Assembly: GCF_024679245.1 (NCBI RefSeq)
Contig: NC_090196.1
Coordinates: 7,776,861 to 7,840,860, forward strand
Direction of reading: 5' to 3'
Length of the DNA: 64,000 nt
Source: Pseudorasbora parva
Taxonomy: Eukaryota; Chordata; Actinopteri; Cypriniformes; Gobionidae
Positions within the stretch are counted from its first letter, which is position 1. Every line of letters starts with the position of its first letter. The notes under the pieces were generated by a model. It saw only the letters and a program-made list of their open reading frames with translations, searched no databases and was not told where the DNA came from. Of this stretch, positions 49,974 through 64,000 are shown in pieces. The position numbers and the translations under genes are program-made.

Positions 49974-51959
49974 ATTTTAAAATAGTTTTAAATCATAATT
50001 AATATATGAACAATTAAAACAATTAAAAAAATTGTAAAATTATAAATGTGAATATTAAAATATTATATGTGTGTGTGTGGGTGGGGGGGCAGATCTTGAT
50101 TATATATGACAAATTGTTTATTGTTTTGAATGTCATGATAATTAAGGTGAATGTAGACTATTTCTATTTAAAAATGGTGTGACTGGATTGGCCGATGAAT
50201 ATTTGATAACTCATTTTAAGGTTGAAAAATCTTCAATAAAATTCAATTTTGTTAACCCTAACTGTAAACCCACACTGTTAGGGTGGTTAAATAAGACAAA
50301 CATGATACTGTGGACATTGTGCATGGTAAAATTAGCAGCTTCTTGCCCAAACAACTCAAAGGAAATGTGTTTAAATATGAGAAGGGATGATAAACAGTGC
50401 GATGTCTGGTAGAAATCTATGAGTAGAAAATTAGAGAAAATCCTGGGCCCTGTTTTATGTGACAGCAAAATGGCGCCCCCGCTGGTAAGACGATGAATAG
50501 CGGCACATGGAAAAATGGGGGGTGCTGCTGGCATGAATTATCAATGCACTCTGTTACTGGAAGCACCATTATAAAGACATTAAACCTCTCTTCCTCTGTC
50601 TCCTATTATCCATCAGATGAAGGAAGCAGGAAACCCAAAAGATCTGTAGGGCCTTGCAATAAATCATTCACTGCATTCAGTGGGCTGCATTTTCATCTTA
50701 CTCACATTGCTATGCACAACAATTCATAGAACAGGCCATAATACAGGACACACCAGTCCAGCACAAAACATTAGCGGTCATCAGTAAAAAGCTCAGGAGA
50801 TTTTGTGATAACCAATATGTGCAGTCAGCAATATCCAACATTATACATGAATAGCTCTCTGTTTTATACTCAATGACCTCAGTTTAATTGTTCAAATTAT
50901 GTAAACTACTATAAAATATCAGTCTTCGTTCAAGTAATATCCTATACCTACTGATTTACTACTGACGTATTCCCCTGTGGGATTTTGCCCGTCTTCGTAA
51001 AATGTATTTAGTGGTTGGTTGCGTATTCAATTGGCAGATCTTTTCCCACCAACTGGATCCAAAATCCGAATCCTCATCCCGATCCTAACCTCTAACCTCA
51101 TGACACGACCCTTACAAAAGCCATAGTCATTATGCCCATGATATAAAAGCGCTCATCTAAAAAGTGCTTGTGTGGGACGTCTCACTTACATGCTTAGACT
51201 ACCATCTGGTGGTGGTTGTTTTATTTCAAATAAACTTGTAAGGTTCAGCCAGACAAAAGGAATCACAAACCAACATATACTTTTCCTGCATGAAAGGGTC
51301 GATTTGATATAAAGTCAGAAAATAAACCACAAGAACAGTTTGGGAAAGATATTTCTTTATAATATCACATAACCAATATCCAATTTGCACTACACAGTTT
51401 TCTTGCAACTTTATTTATTTCACATTGTATGCCGTTGTTTGCAGAGATTTATATGTATATTTCATAGATGAACATAAACAGGCACTAATCAGGAGGCCAG
51501 TATTTTTTTTTTCTTAATGATTTGCTGTTATTAATAAAATATTTCTACCATCTGTAGGAGAATACATCAGCTCAATGTAATATTTTAGGAGTATACTTGC
51601 AGTTATAATACCTTCAATTCGATTGATTAGACATATTTGATTATATACTGTACATATTTGTTTAATTTATAGTACTTCATCTGGTTTCAGATGAGTCACG
51701 TTAGTCTTCAGTAGCTTCAGGGTATGTTTACACAATAACACTTTACCAAAAACTGAATTTGTGTTTGTAATTGCCACATTTATTGTAGAGTTCCACAGGG
51801 TTCATTTTTGGGACCAATTCTGTCTGTAATTTGAAAGTATAATATTAATTTAATTCCAAGTGTCTGACTAGTCTGAATGTCCTTTCAGCATATTTATCAG
51901 ATTTAAAAAAATAGATGGCCTTAAACTTTCTACAATAAAATCTTAATTTGAATTATTAT
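49972..51959. other. Intergenic region between igf2 and th, no insulin exon seen
   Basis: I looked on the minus strand for insulin B-chain (CGSHLVDAL-like) and A-chain (GIVEQCC-like) signatures across 48.9-55.2 kb and found none. Only short unsupported frames are present. Confidence 0.55.
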
Positions 51960-52343
51960 GGACCCACTTTATATTAGGTGGCCTTAACTATATGTACTAA
52001 CATACAAATTCATTATTTTATACAACACACTTATTGTGTACATACATGTTTTTACATTGCACTTACATTTTTAAAAATTATCTGCATGTAATTACATCTG
52101 TAATTATTTTTGGTAGTTATATTTATAATTACACTGTTGACACTTCCTTTACCCCTAACCCTACCCTTAAACTTACCCATATCACCACACCTGTCCCTAA
52201 CTTTACCCACACACCCTTCCTGAATATCAGAAATAAATAAAAAATTAATAAAAAAAACACATTATGAACATGATAAATACATTGTACTTTTTTATGTAAG
52301 TAGGCTACAAAGTATTTAACGCCACCTGATATAAAGTGGGACC
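51960..52343. mobile_element. MITE with TGGACCCACTTTATATTAGG-type ends
   Basis: The left end is GGACCCACTTTATATTAGGT and the right end, inverted, is GGTCCCACTTTATATCAGGT. The interior has CCCTAACCCTACCCTTAAAC. It is 384 bp and non-coding. Confidence 0.82.
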
Positions 52344-52419
52344 AGTTTTAATGTTAGAGAGAAGTTAAATCATGCTTTTGTTTCATCCCGTCTTGATAAT
52401 TGTAATGCCTTGTTTTCTT

Positions 52420-52918
52420 TAAAGGGGTGCTATGCAACCTTTCGTCCACTGGAGGGCGCCTATTCTAAACGGCTCGCGAGTACCGGGACTTTTATTATGA
52501 CGCGACGGGACACAGTCGCCGGGCGCCCGCACTTCCGCTTTTTCCGGTCAGGTAAAAATCAGATCATATCAGATACATTTAAGGGGCCAAGGGCTTCGGC
52601 CATCCGTCCGCTCTCTTCCCTGAACTGAAATGAAGTAGTGTGCTGTACTTTCCACACGATTGACATCAGGTTCAAGTACGCCAGGTTGGCTGGTGGTTAT
52701 GTTGCCCGCATACCGCCTCCCATGGCCGAGACCGGTATTACGACACCTGTCGGGCCGGGGCTAGTAATGCTACTGCTAATTAAGGTTGATATCTCTGCAG
52801 CACTATAACTCGACATTTTTTTAATAACATCATCACCCTTATTTCTTCTCATTCTTTTGATGCGTGTAGGTCATTTTTGGGATATTTTTACCTCAATTTT
52901 TACACATGGCACCTTTAA
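52420..52918. repeat. Dispersed element, copy 2 (related to 32920-33372)
   Basis: The ends AAAGGGGTGCTATGCAACC and CACATGGCACCTTTAAA are roughly inverted. The GC-rich interior (GGCTCGCGAGTACCGGGACT and onward) is shared with the 32.9-kb copy. The frame at 52410-52628 has no recognised domain. Confidence 0.65.
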
Positions 52919-53261
52919 ATCATTTTTTATTTCATAAATAACTTTTGCCTTCAATAGCTTGAGGGTACGTTTACACGACAACGATTTACCAAAAAATGAA
53001 AAATATCTCCTTTGTGTTTTTCGCGTATAGGTGACAGTGGTCAAAATTATCCTTGTTCACACGGATTCGTGAAAACGTCAAAAAAACGCTGTATTATGTA
53101 TGCCAGGCCAGTAGTTGGCGATGTCACTTGGTAAAGAAAAACTATGCGACTGAACATGTACTAATGTTTTCAAATATTAAGTAGTTAGAAATGTGGGTGT
53201 TTATTTTGACACCAATCTTAATTTTGAATGTTATGTAAAGAGGTTGTTTCCTTATTTATAG

Positions 53262-53690
53262 AACTTTATTTCTATAGCGCTTTTACAATGCCAATTGTTT
53301 CAAGGCAGCTTCACAGTGTTAAACAGGACAATATTGCAACAAAATTTGATTCAGCTGACCAGTCAATCTGGTGGTAATAGCAACAATTTTGGCAGATCAG
53401 TATTATAGTTTATACAATTTTAAATAATAAATAAGACCTAATAAAATACATTTATTTGTGTATTTAGTTGAATAACTTTGATCATAATTTTAGTGTCCCC
53501 AACTGAGCAAGCCAAGCCTAAGGCGACAGTGGCAAGGAATCAAAACTCCATCAGGGCATGATGGAGAAAAATAAACCTTGGGAGAAACCAGACTCAGTCG
53601 GGGTGCCAGTTCTCCTCTGGCCTATTATCAAACAGTGTATAATTATTATTCTGGCAACCTTACAGGTCAGAAATTATATTAGATAGGAAT
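53262..53690. repeat. Dispersed cyprinid repeat, longer copy
   Basis: GCAGCTTCACAGTGTTAAAC, then CCTAAGGCGACAGTGGCAAG, then GAGAAAAATAAACCTTGGGA, then CCAGTTCTCCTCTGGCCTAT. The first 100 bases match 43727-43860. Confidence 0.78.
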
Positions 53691-55286
53691 ATTCAAAATT
53701 TCTGGGTATCACGCAAGAGACAGGTTTATTGAGGATGGCGCGTCGATTACACAAGAAAGATGAAAGATCGGAGTCATCACTCTAGAACTGAGTCCGGATA
53801 TATCTCGCTCATTCTCAGTTAAGAAATATTTCCAATGTGAGGCAGTTTTTGAGTTTTAATGATACAGAGAAGCTTATTCATGCTTTCATTCCATCTTGAT
53901 TATTGTAATGCCTTGTTTTCTTAAATCATTGTACTTTATTACATTTGAAATTAGTAAAGAACACTGTATATGATCAATAAGTTATGACAACATATTGTTT
54001 TAACTCGTCAAAATAAGTTAAGCAATTAATAAGTGTAGCAATTCATTTTTTTTAAGTCAACTTTAAATAATTTAAGTTTAAATTACTTAAACAACCAAGT
54101 TGATTGTACTTAAAAATTTCAGGTTGCAACTTTTTTTATTTTATTTTTTTTACAGTGAATGCTGTGGTTAGATTATTGATGCAAACAAAAGTTATTTAAC
54201 CATATTGCACCTGTTTTACCTTCTTTACATTGGTTAAGATTTTAAGATTTTATTCTTGACATACTAGCATTAAATGGTTTGGCACCTATGAATTAAAAAA
54301 CGTATTTGTAAAAAAGGAGAAAAGAAAAAATGGCTCCAATTGAAAATTTTCTAAAATTTCTTAAAAAAAATCAGTTTGCCGAATTGAGATTCTGTGAATT
54401 GATGCAATTTAATTAACAGAAATTCAATTCGGCCAACTGAAAAAATTAGATGTGATTATTCACTTGAATAATTTCAATTGGAGACCTGAATTGTTTTGTT
54501 TTTTACAATGTATAGACATGCTTTTAGTGTTTTGTGATGTTTTTTGTGTGTTTTGGGGTTTGGATATTTAAACATTTTTATTAGTCTACATTTTATTTGT
54601 TCATATATTGTGTATAGCTCTTTTAGATTTTAAAAGTTCTATATAAATACATTTTTACTTATTTGCGTCACTGTTTTCACAAATTAGCATTTTTGCATTT
54701 TCAGGCCCGCAAAATACAGTTGTCTTATAAATGAACGGCCAAAAAGCATAAAATGTTCCGTTTTAAATAGAAAGTGGTGTTGTGTTAACAGACCCTTAAT
54801 AGCTTCATTTACACTGGGTATGATTTACACAATTTGTGTTTAGCCACAGAGTGATCCATTAATCCAGAGATCAGAAATTAATATTTTGTCATCATTTAGC
54901 TACTCGTCCAAAAATCTGTGTGAATTTCTTTGTGGAACATGAATGGTTTTTATTCCCATTCGCTTTCATTGTATGTTTTGTCCATTTTAACCAAAACTGT
55001 TTGGTTACAGACTTTCTTCATGCTATATTTTGATGTTCAGCAGAAAAAAGAAACTCATACAGGTTTGGAACGACATGTGATGGTAAAAATGTGGGTGAAC
55101 TATCGCTTTAAGGTTTCTGGTATCAAGTTCCAACATGAGGTTTTGAGGTTGGCGCTCGGTGTTTTAAAAGCAACGAGGTCAGTAGCAGCTGACGTAGACG
55201 CAGACACAGACGCACAGCAAAACGACGAGACCGTCACATATGAAGCGTAGAGGAACGGGAGAGTTGATCGGCTCCTGGCGGCAGAA
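53691..55286. other. th 3' flank / intergenic, no gene seen
   Basis: AT-rich sequence. A MITE-like end (AAGTCAACTTTAAATAATTT ... TTTTACAGTG) lies near 54040-54160. The th 3' UTR lies at the right-hand end of this stretch, but its poly(A) site is not clear. Confidence 0.45.
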
Positions 55287-55446
55287 TCAAGCCAACACAT
55301 TCAGGGCGTCCGTGAGGATCTTCAGTTCGTCTTTAATGGTCTCCAGCCCTTGCTGGATCTTCAGAGGGTTGTCCAGCACTTCTATGCTGTCTGTGTACGG
55401 GTCGAACCGCACGGAAAATGGTCTCTTGATGCGGGTCACATACGCT
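55287..55446 (-). CDS. th: th last coding exon (tetramerisation domain)
   Basis: The acceptor is TTGACAACAG|AGCGTATG at 55447/55446. After one base that completes Arg, the frame reads [20 protein letters not shown], then [20 protein letters not shown], then [12 protein letters not shown] and TGA (55287-55289). The heptad-like Leu/Ile pattern is the C-terminal coiled coil that makes the tetramer. The [12 protein letters not shown] segment is shared by the hydroxylase family. Confidence 0.95.
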
Positions 55447-56249
55447 CTGTTGTCAAAAAAAAGAAAATAAAAAAGAGTATAATTATTGTTATAGAAACAA
55501 CTGAAATTATTTAACTGCAAACAATCAAGACAAAAAATTAAATGAAAACGTATACAGTAAATTCCTTTGTTTATTAGCCAGTACTTGCTTTATTTTTAAG
55601 GAGTAATTTAATCTTTGCAAAATGTGTTTTGAAATCAAGTTTTATAGAATGAATGAATGAAATAAATTAATAAATAAAAATACGTTTGGAAAGTTGGCAT
55701 GTCTTGAGGTGTGAAATGCTATATGAAATTTAAACTATTTCAAAAATGAATTAGTATTTATCCATTGTTCATTATATTTTCATTAACATTTTAACCAAAA
55801 GTCTTGTCCATTAAAAAGTCCATGGACATGTCATGCAATGAATGAATTAATCAATGAATCAATGAATCAATGAATCAATGAGAAGAATCAATGAATCAAT
55901 TAGAATGAATCAATGAATACATATACATAAAGAAAGAAAGATCTTACTAGTAACAAACAGTAATTACTTAACTGCTTAAACAATAAAGACAAAAGTGCAA
56001 ATGTATGTAATAAATATCCAATTTAAAAAAGCAATTGGTGAGCATTTGTTTTATGGACAACTGTTTGTTAATGTGTCTTGACAAAAATTAAAAAGAAATA
56101 TTAATGTACTGCATTTATTAATAAAAAAAATGTATGAAGGGGTAAAATACTCAAAATTATTAATAAATAATTAATAATTAAATAAATGTTGAAATATATA
56201 AAAAATGTTAATTGAATAATTAAAACATATACAGTATATATATATATTG

Positions 56250-56364
<115 letters not shown>

Positions 56365-56818
56365 TTTAATTTAATAATTTAATAATTTAACAATTTATTT
56401 ATACATTTCAACATTTATTGAATGATTTATTTTCAAATTTATTTTAGCTGTTATGTTTATTGTCATACATGCTTTATATAAAATTGCTTACAGTACCTTT
56501 TATTTTAGTTTTTCATATCAACTTTTATTTTATAATCAATAAATTAAAGTGCTTATACACTATCTTACACTTTTTTATTTAAGTTGTTTATATTTTTGTA
56601 TTTTATAAAATAAAGAGAAAAATGCAAATGTATGGAATAAATCGCCTAATTTTTTTATTTATTTTTTTATTAGTGAGCATTTGTTTTATGGACTATTTCA
56701 AAATATTGAAAATATTTATTAAGCTGTTTAAAACTTATTTTACTTCATGAATAATTATATAATGATCAAACCTACAATGCTGATGACAGCAACCAAGAGT
56801 ATTTTTGATGCAGCTCAC

Positions 56819-56952
56819 CTCAGTTTCTCTGTAGCATCTGAGAAGCTCTCCGACACAAAATAGACAGGTTGGTATGTCTGGTCTTGGTACGGCTGAACAG
56901 CTACTATGTCTGGGTCAAATTCCCTTCTCTCTGGCTCATCCGAGAGAGAATG
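56819..56952 (-). CDS. th: th penultimate coding exon
   Basis: The acceptor is CCCCCTCCAAG|CATTCTC at 56953/56952 and the donor is AAACTGAG|GTGAGC at 56819/56818. The 134 nt read [20 protein letters not shown], then [20 protein letters not shown], then TEKLR (last codon split). It is phase 0 at the start and leaves two bases at the end, joining the next exon. Confidence 0.95.
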
Positions 56953-57023
56953 CTTGGAGGGGGAAGAGGGAACATTAAATGCCAAATACATTCGTCATAC
57001 AAAACAGCAAACCAATTCATTTA

Positions 57024-57271
<248 letters not shown>

Positions 57272-57349
57272 CTGAGAGGAGAGATTTCGGGACATACAAA
57301 TGGTACAAATTCATACATTTTCTCACATTATCACAATTTATTCGCTACA

Positions 57350-57722
57350 CTGTAAAAAATTTGTGGTGGTTTTTGTTGGTTTAACTTAAAAAAGTAAGTA
57401 ACCTGGTTGCCTTAATATTTTGAGTTTATTGAAATAAAAAATTTGAGTTGATACAATGAAGGAAATTAGTTTAATAAATAGAAACTCAAAATATTTTTGT
57501 ATCTGAACCACATAAAAAATGTGATAAATCATGAAAATAGCACAATTTGGCATGTTTCACTGCGTTATCAGAAATAACATACACATTATTACCCAATATG
57601 CTTACAAAATCTTTTAATAATCTTTTAATAAAGGTTGTCAAATCTCCAAAAAAAATTCATTGTATTAACTCAAAATTTTAATTTCAATTAACTCAACAAT
57701 TTGACAAAAGAACTCAGAGTTA
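57350..57722 (+). repeat. MITE-like repeat, copy 2, in a th intron
   Basis: It starts TACACTGTAAAAAATTTGTG and carries the same internal landmarks as 34670-35027 in the opposite orientation. It is non-coding. Confidence 0.65.
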
Positions 57723-57898
57723 ACTGTCAGAATCATAATGTCATCTTGATAATATAAGATAACTTTGATAGAAAGGTATGTAATGGATTACAATCAACCA
57801 ATCAGCTGTCAGCTGATAATACCCATTTAGGTAAAGCCAATGGCCAATCAATGCTTCATTTTGGTTACTATGTGGTGTTAAAGATCACATTAGCAATT

Positions 57899-59738
57899 AG
57901 CCCGCTCAGGGACGTGCACAGGATTTTTGAGGGGCAGTTGCTCTGACCTAAAAAAGGGACCCCCCCACCCCTCATGATCTGTCCAATTACATATTATTGT
58001 TATTGCCATTATCATTATTATTTCAATGCCCCCTAGTGGTATTTATGTTCTGCTCAGGAAAAATATTATAGGTGGGGCTATTTTTTTGCAGGGGGGTCTG
58101 GGGGTTTCTTCGACAAGAATTTCTTTTATTTCGTAGATGTGATTTCCTGCATTTTGGTGCGTTTGAGGCCATTTCCCTTGCCTATACCAATAAAGAACTC
58201 AAACCAGTCAATATCAATAGTCTAATAAAAAAAGACAATATTAATTTAACTGCCATCAACAGTTTATGATCGTCCATTTGTTATACCTTTCCGACAACGT
58301 TAAGTCTCACCCGACAACGGCGACAATCTCCTTCTAGTGCCGCTCATGCAGGCTCAGCCAAGGCGGTTAGAAGGATTTTGGGGGCCCCAAGCAAAATGGA
58401 CATGGCTAACTTTCTACAGATAAACGGGTAATGATTAAAAAATGTTTGTAAAACTTTAAGAAACCATTTTTAAAACATCTATAAACATTACATAGATAGA
58501 CAGACCAAATATTCCTAACACTTTGTTAAGGGTTACTAGTTGGTTTGTAAACTGTCTATAAACATTATCTGGATGGTTATTATGAAGTTGCAATAGATGA
58601 CTATAATACCTTGTTAAATAGTTAATAAACAGTAACAGTAAAACATGTGGGTTGTCCTGATACTGTACTTCAAAATGCAACAGTGTAAAAATTGCCACAC
58701 CGAATAAAGTAACTGTTCAAGATCCATTGGTAATTTATAAAAATAATATCATATTTGCATAAACTGTTACTACCATATATCCCGACACTAGCACATTAAG
58801 ATAAGCTATGAAAAAAAGCATGTTCCTCTGCCTCTTTCTGGTTAAATAATGTTTATAATAATAGTTAATGCTATATTAACTATTCCAGGTTATTTATGCA
58901 TAGCATAAAAATAGTTAGTATAGCATGCTATGCCACTTTCATCAAAACCTATTACAAAGCTATAGCAATTTTATGTCATTAAATACGATAAACAGTTATT
59001 CTGGAACAGATCTGCGTCTTCCTTATCCCGTTAAAAAACATCTTACAGTAGCTATGTAACTGTATTCCATCCGTTTGAAAAAAAAAAGTTGCACTAACTG
59101 TTACAAGCAGCATTTGCCAGGCAGGTAACGTTAGCTAACATAAACATATTTTTGCTAGCCTACCTGCTGCAAAATTACACCATTTTTGTACAAATAAAGC
59201 TATTTTATATAGTGTAATTTATCACTTACCACTATCTTGTTTTTTCTCTTTTTTCTTTTCTGGCTTCCTAAAGCATAATTCCGCTTCATGATCGCCGAGG
59301 AGGTTTTGTATTGCCGGCAGCAGAGATTGCGTAGTTGGGTGGCTGTTGTCAGCGACGACTGAGAGGGCCCCCTTGAGGGGGATTCCGATAACAGTGTCAT
59401 TGCACTTTACTGCATTGACTATCAAAGGGGCGCTCAAGCAGTTTGTCGTTGCATTTTATTCTTAACCTGTCGCTGTCTTGAGGCCCCAGGCCAGCTCGGT
59501 GCCCCAAGCAATTGCTTGACTTTCACTTTCGGACGGGTACCCGAATATGGAAGTGAACGAGGCTTTGCGATTTTTTTTTTTTTTTTGTATCTAGGCCTAC
59601 GTGAAATTCTGCATCCATTGTACGATTTTTTTTATTTATTTTTTTCCACCTCGGAAGGGCAACGTGAGTCGAGAAGGGCATATGGGCAGTTGCCCGGGCA
59701 ACCTGAGCAACCCCCCTGTGCACGTCCCTGAGCCCGCT
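57899..59738. mobile_element. Non-autonomous hAT element with 8-bp target duplication, in a th intron
   Basis: The terminal inverted repeats are CAGGGACGTGCACAGG (57907 rightward and 59730 leftward). The flanking octamer AGCCCGCT is present on both sides (57899-57906 and 59731-59738), a perfect 8-bp duplication diagnostic of the hAT superfamily. The minus strand near 59215-59290 reads MKRNYALGSQKRKKRKNK, which looks like the start of a hAT transposase, but the rest is missing, so this is an internal-deletion derivative of about 1.8 kb. Confidence 0.92.
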
Positions 59739-60952
<1,214 letters not shown>

Positions 60953-61099
60953 TCAAATAATTATAATTGCTTGTGTCTATACTGTGCCATCATTTTAGTA
61001 AAGCAAACATAGGAAGCAGTTTATAATGCGTGTACAGCGCACACTATGTCCGACATCATCGTCGTGCTAATTATGCTTTTTTCATAAGTTGAATTCAGA

Positions 61100-63135
61100 A
61101 GGCGGTCCAGTGGAAGCTAGATATTTTACTTTATAAAGTTCCCATTCAGTCGGTCACTCTTGACGCCCGACAAATAGGAATATCGCCCGCGAGAGCCAAT
61201 CTACTTAGAGTATAACTGAACAAGCCAATGCAGATTGTCATGCAATGATTGCACCAGGTGCTCATGCTCATGTGGTATACAAGAGGCACAGGTGTTTCCA
61301 TCAAATTAGCATTTTGCTTTGGAGCCAAGTATTAGATGGTTATGCCAAATATCACTCTTTACTTCACAGTTCGACTGTGGAAGCCTGCCTTTTAGGAGCG
61401 ATCTCTTCAGGTGGTGTTTTTAGTGCCATCTCTGGCTGTGTCTGGCTGACATGAGGGATACCAACAAGATCAGGTTCCTTAATGCCCCCGTGTCCCAGAC
61501 CAACCTCTTCGGCGACGCGGTCAAGAACTTCGCCCAGCAGTTCTTGGCCGCACAGAAGCAGACTGACCACATGAGTCACATCATGCCGCAGCAGTCAGCT
61601 GTTGCCTTCACCCCGTCGCCAGCAGCACCTCAGCCTGCTCATCGCCAAGGACGGCTGCCTGTGTCTGCCTCCACTTCCACCTCAGCCTGCTCATCGCCAA
61701 GGACGGCTGCCTGTGTCTGCCTCCACTTCCACGTCACAGCAGCAGCCTCCACCCAAGCAACGTCATTGAGCCGGGCGCAAGCAGGCCGCCCACTTGTCCA
61801 GGTCACACAGAAGAAGGATTAAACAAAGGGCAAGCAGTCCAGAGACAGGTGTCCCAGAGATGGGGAGGGCTGCTCTTCAGGAGACGGTGACTGCACTGCT
61901 CCATCCTCCGGAAGAGGGCCGGGCAGAGAATTTTGTATTCTGTTTTGTTTCTGTATACAAATTTACCCACATTTTCAAAAAAAGAGCAATTTCCTTGATC
62001 TTTGGGTCCTCAGGGTGCTCGGTTGATTGTGGTAGGTCAACCACCGGACCACACTCATCCTCCTTCTGTTTCACCAGCGGGCAGCAGCAGATGAGGCAGG
62101 GATGCCCCACAGCCTCCTCACGGACCCTCTGCCCAGAATCAGGTATGTGTTACACAGCAGACTCACACCTCAGTCCACAAGACAGCCGGCCCAGGCCGGT
62201 ACCTGCATTCCACCTCATTGCCCCACTGTGGGTATGGTGGTGGTCCCTATGGTCCCGCTTGTTCGGTCTCTGTGAGCCTGGTTAGAGCTCCCCAGTCCGT
62301 CTCACTGGCTCATTTGGACCTTCAGGCTCGGCTATGCGATTCAGTTCGACCGGCAGGTCCCCCCAGGTTCCATTCACTGGGTGAGCATCAAACCAGCCTG
62401 CCCCCAATCCTTCAGTCCATGGTTAGACCCCTCATTCCTTCAGGCCAGATTGCCCTTGGAACAGGTGTCAGGGCATGCTGTGGTTTTCACAGATTCCTCT
62501 GCCATGGGCAGGGGAGCCACGTACAATGGACATGTAGTGTCAGGGGTTTGGACGAGTCTGCACCTGCATTGGCACGCCTCAAAGGCCAGTTACAGGGCAA
62601 AGATGTATTTGTCCGTACGGACAACACTGAGAACATTGCGTACATCAACCATCAAGACGGTCTATGCATCGCATGTTGCAGCTCACCCAACATCTCCTCC
62701 TCTAGAGTCAGAAGTGTCTGAGGTCGCTTTGGGTCACTCATGTCCTTGCTGTATGCAACCGTGTGGCCGAAAAGCTGTCACGAGCTGCGCTCCCGGGAGA
62801 GTGGCGACTTCACCCCCAGGTGGTCCAGCTGATCTGGGTTCAGTTCGGGGTTGAACAGGTAGACCTGCTTGCATCCCCAGAAAACACACTCAGCACAGAT
62901 GCCCTGGCACACAGTTGGCCCGGGCCTGTGCAAATATGCGTTTTTCCCAGTAAGCCTACTTGCACAAACTCTGTGCATGGTCAGGGAGGACGAGGAGCAG
63001 GTCCTGTTGGTGGCACAACTTTGGCCCAACCGGACTTGGTTCCCAGAACTCATGCTCCCGCGTCAGTCCTTGCTTGGCCAATTCCTTTGAGGAAGGATCT
63101 TCTAACTCAGAGACGGGGGACCCTCTGGCACCCAT
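61100..63135 (+). mobile_element. Gutted DIRS-type retrotransposon in a th intron, opposite orientation to th
   Basis: A gag-like frame (61451-61822) starts MRDTNKIRFLNAPVSQTNLF and continues GDAVKNFAQQF, as in fish DIRS ORF1. RNase H pieces follow in different frames: VVFTDSSAMGRGA (about 62480), VRTDNTENIAYINHQDG (about 62613) and LPGEWRLHPQVVQL with EQVDLLASPENT (about 62785-62890). The post-RNase H region reaches PLRKDLLTQRRGTLWHP (about 63130). The reverse transcriptase is almost wholly missing and there is no recombinase, because the sequence is cut at about 63135 by a foldback fragment. A candidate left terminal repeat lies near 61136-61200. Confidence 0.82.
61626..61735 (+). repeat. 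Short tandem duplication inside the DIRS gag frame
   Basis: CAGCCTGCTCATCGCCAAGG followed by ACGGCTGCCTGTGTCTGCCT and CCACTTCCAC occurs twice in a row, a unit of about 54 bp. Confidence 0.85.
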
Positions 63136-63139
63136 TCAG

Positions 63140-63400
63140 CATTTTCTTCTCTTCCACGTTTGTTTTCAAACCTCAAATAAAGATTCAAACGTTCATGAAT
63201 AAGCTTATTGATTCATGATTTGGATCGCGTGTCAAACTGCCAAACTGCTGAAATCACGAGACAATGGCGATCCAAATCATGAATCAATAAGCTGATTCAT
63301 AACCATTTGAATCTTTATTTGAGGTTTGAAAACAACCGCGGAAGAGAAGACAATGCTGAATGAAGTCGTAGCTTTTGCTATTTTTGGACCAAAATGTATT
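63140..63400. mobile_element. Partial copy of the palindromic element found in igf2 intron 3
   Basis: TTTTCAAACCTCAAATAAAG, ATTCATGATTTGGATCGC and GAATGAAGTCGTAG match the central part of 44068-44833. The two arms (63140-63225 and 63265-63355) are inverted copies. The outer ends are absent. Confidence 0.8.
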
Positions 63401-63557
63401 TTTTTTAGCAACTTTTTTTTTTTTTTTGACAAACAAGTTTATTCAGTTGCAATGTTTCAGCGTGTACTAAGCAGTTAGCCTACATATGGGTGTAAATCAA
63501 ATGCTTAATAATCAAGAAGTTTCTTCATAAATGTAATGTATAACAGGAATTCTCTTA

Positions 63558-64000
<443 letters not shown>

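Noticed and set aside
49972..55286. Possible insulin gene between th and igf2
   Set aside because: No B- or A-chain signature was visible on the minus strand. A proper protein search would be needed to exclude a decayed copy.
59200..59437. Possible host gene exon with a basic KKRKNK tail
   Set aside because: It lies inside the hAT element and resembles the start of its transposase.

Overview
This window is vertebrate nuclear DNA, most likely from a cyprinid fish. It has intron-split genes with GT/AG borders, an insulin-like growth factor 2 gene in the teleost form, and a dense load of fish-type transposons and microsatellites. I recognise two real cellular genes, both on the minus strand. 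One is a complete igf2 gene (best match igf2b; four coding exons between 43322 and 48736, 212 residues, with a TATA/GC-box promoter near 48870-48891). The other is the 3' half of a tyrosine hydroxylase gene (th; last six coding exons between 55287 and 63694, with the 5' exons beyond the right edge). Their order and orientation (TH then IGF2 along the minus strand) is the conserved vertebrate TH-(INS)-IGF2 block. No insulin exon was found in the 6.5 kb between them.

Layout. 1-232: end of a Tc1-like transposase. 476-5799: a nearly complete but dead DIRS-type tyrosine-recombinase retrotransposon with inverted terminal repeats and a textbook internal complementary region. 5.8-10.9 kb: retroelement remnants, AT and GATA microsatellites, a 22-bp minisatellite and an inverted pair of dispersed repeats. 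10.9-40.1 kb: gene-poor sequence with degenerate Tc1-like transposons (13.5, 36.1 and 38.7 kb), a 5'-truncated LINE (29.7-30.7 kb), foldback and MITE-type elements, and two copies of a repeat carrying a RecQ-helicase-like fragment (20.1 and 32.3 kb). 40.1-43.3 kb: probable igf2 3' UTR and downstream region. 43.3-49 kb: igf2, with a 766-bp near-palindromic TTAA-flanked element in intron 3. 49-55 kb: intergenic sequence with microsatellites and MITEs. 55.3-64 kb: th, whose introns are swollen by a hAT element with a clean 8-bp target duplication and by a second, gutted DIRS copy. A (TC)50 tract, read on the gene strand, sits just upstream of one th splice acceptor.

Tyrosine hydroxylase makes L-DOPA, the committed step of catecholamine synthesis. 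IGF2 is a secreted growth hormone of the insulin family. They are neighbours by ancestry and do not form an operon. Most other open frames are translations of microsatellites or transposon debris. I saw no tRNA, rRNA, CRISPR or prokaryotic feature. Transposon family names come from recognising motifs and ends by eye and were not checked against a repeat library.
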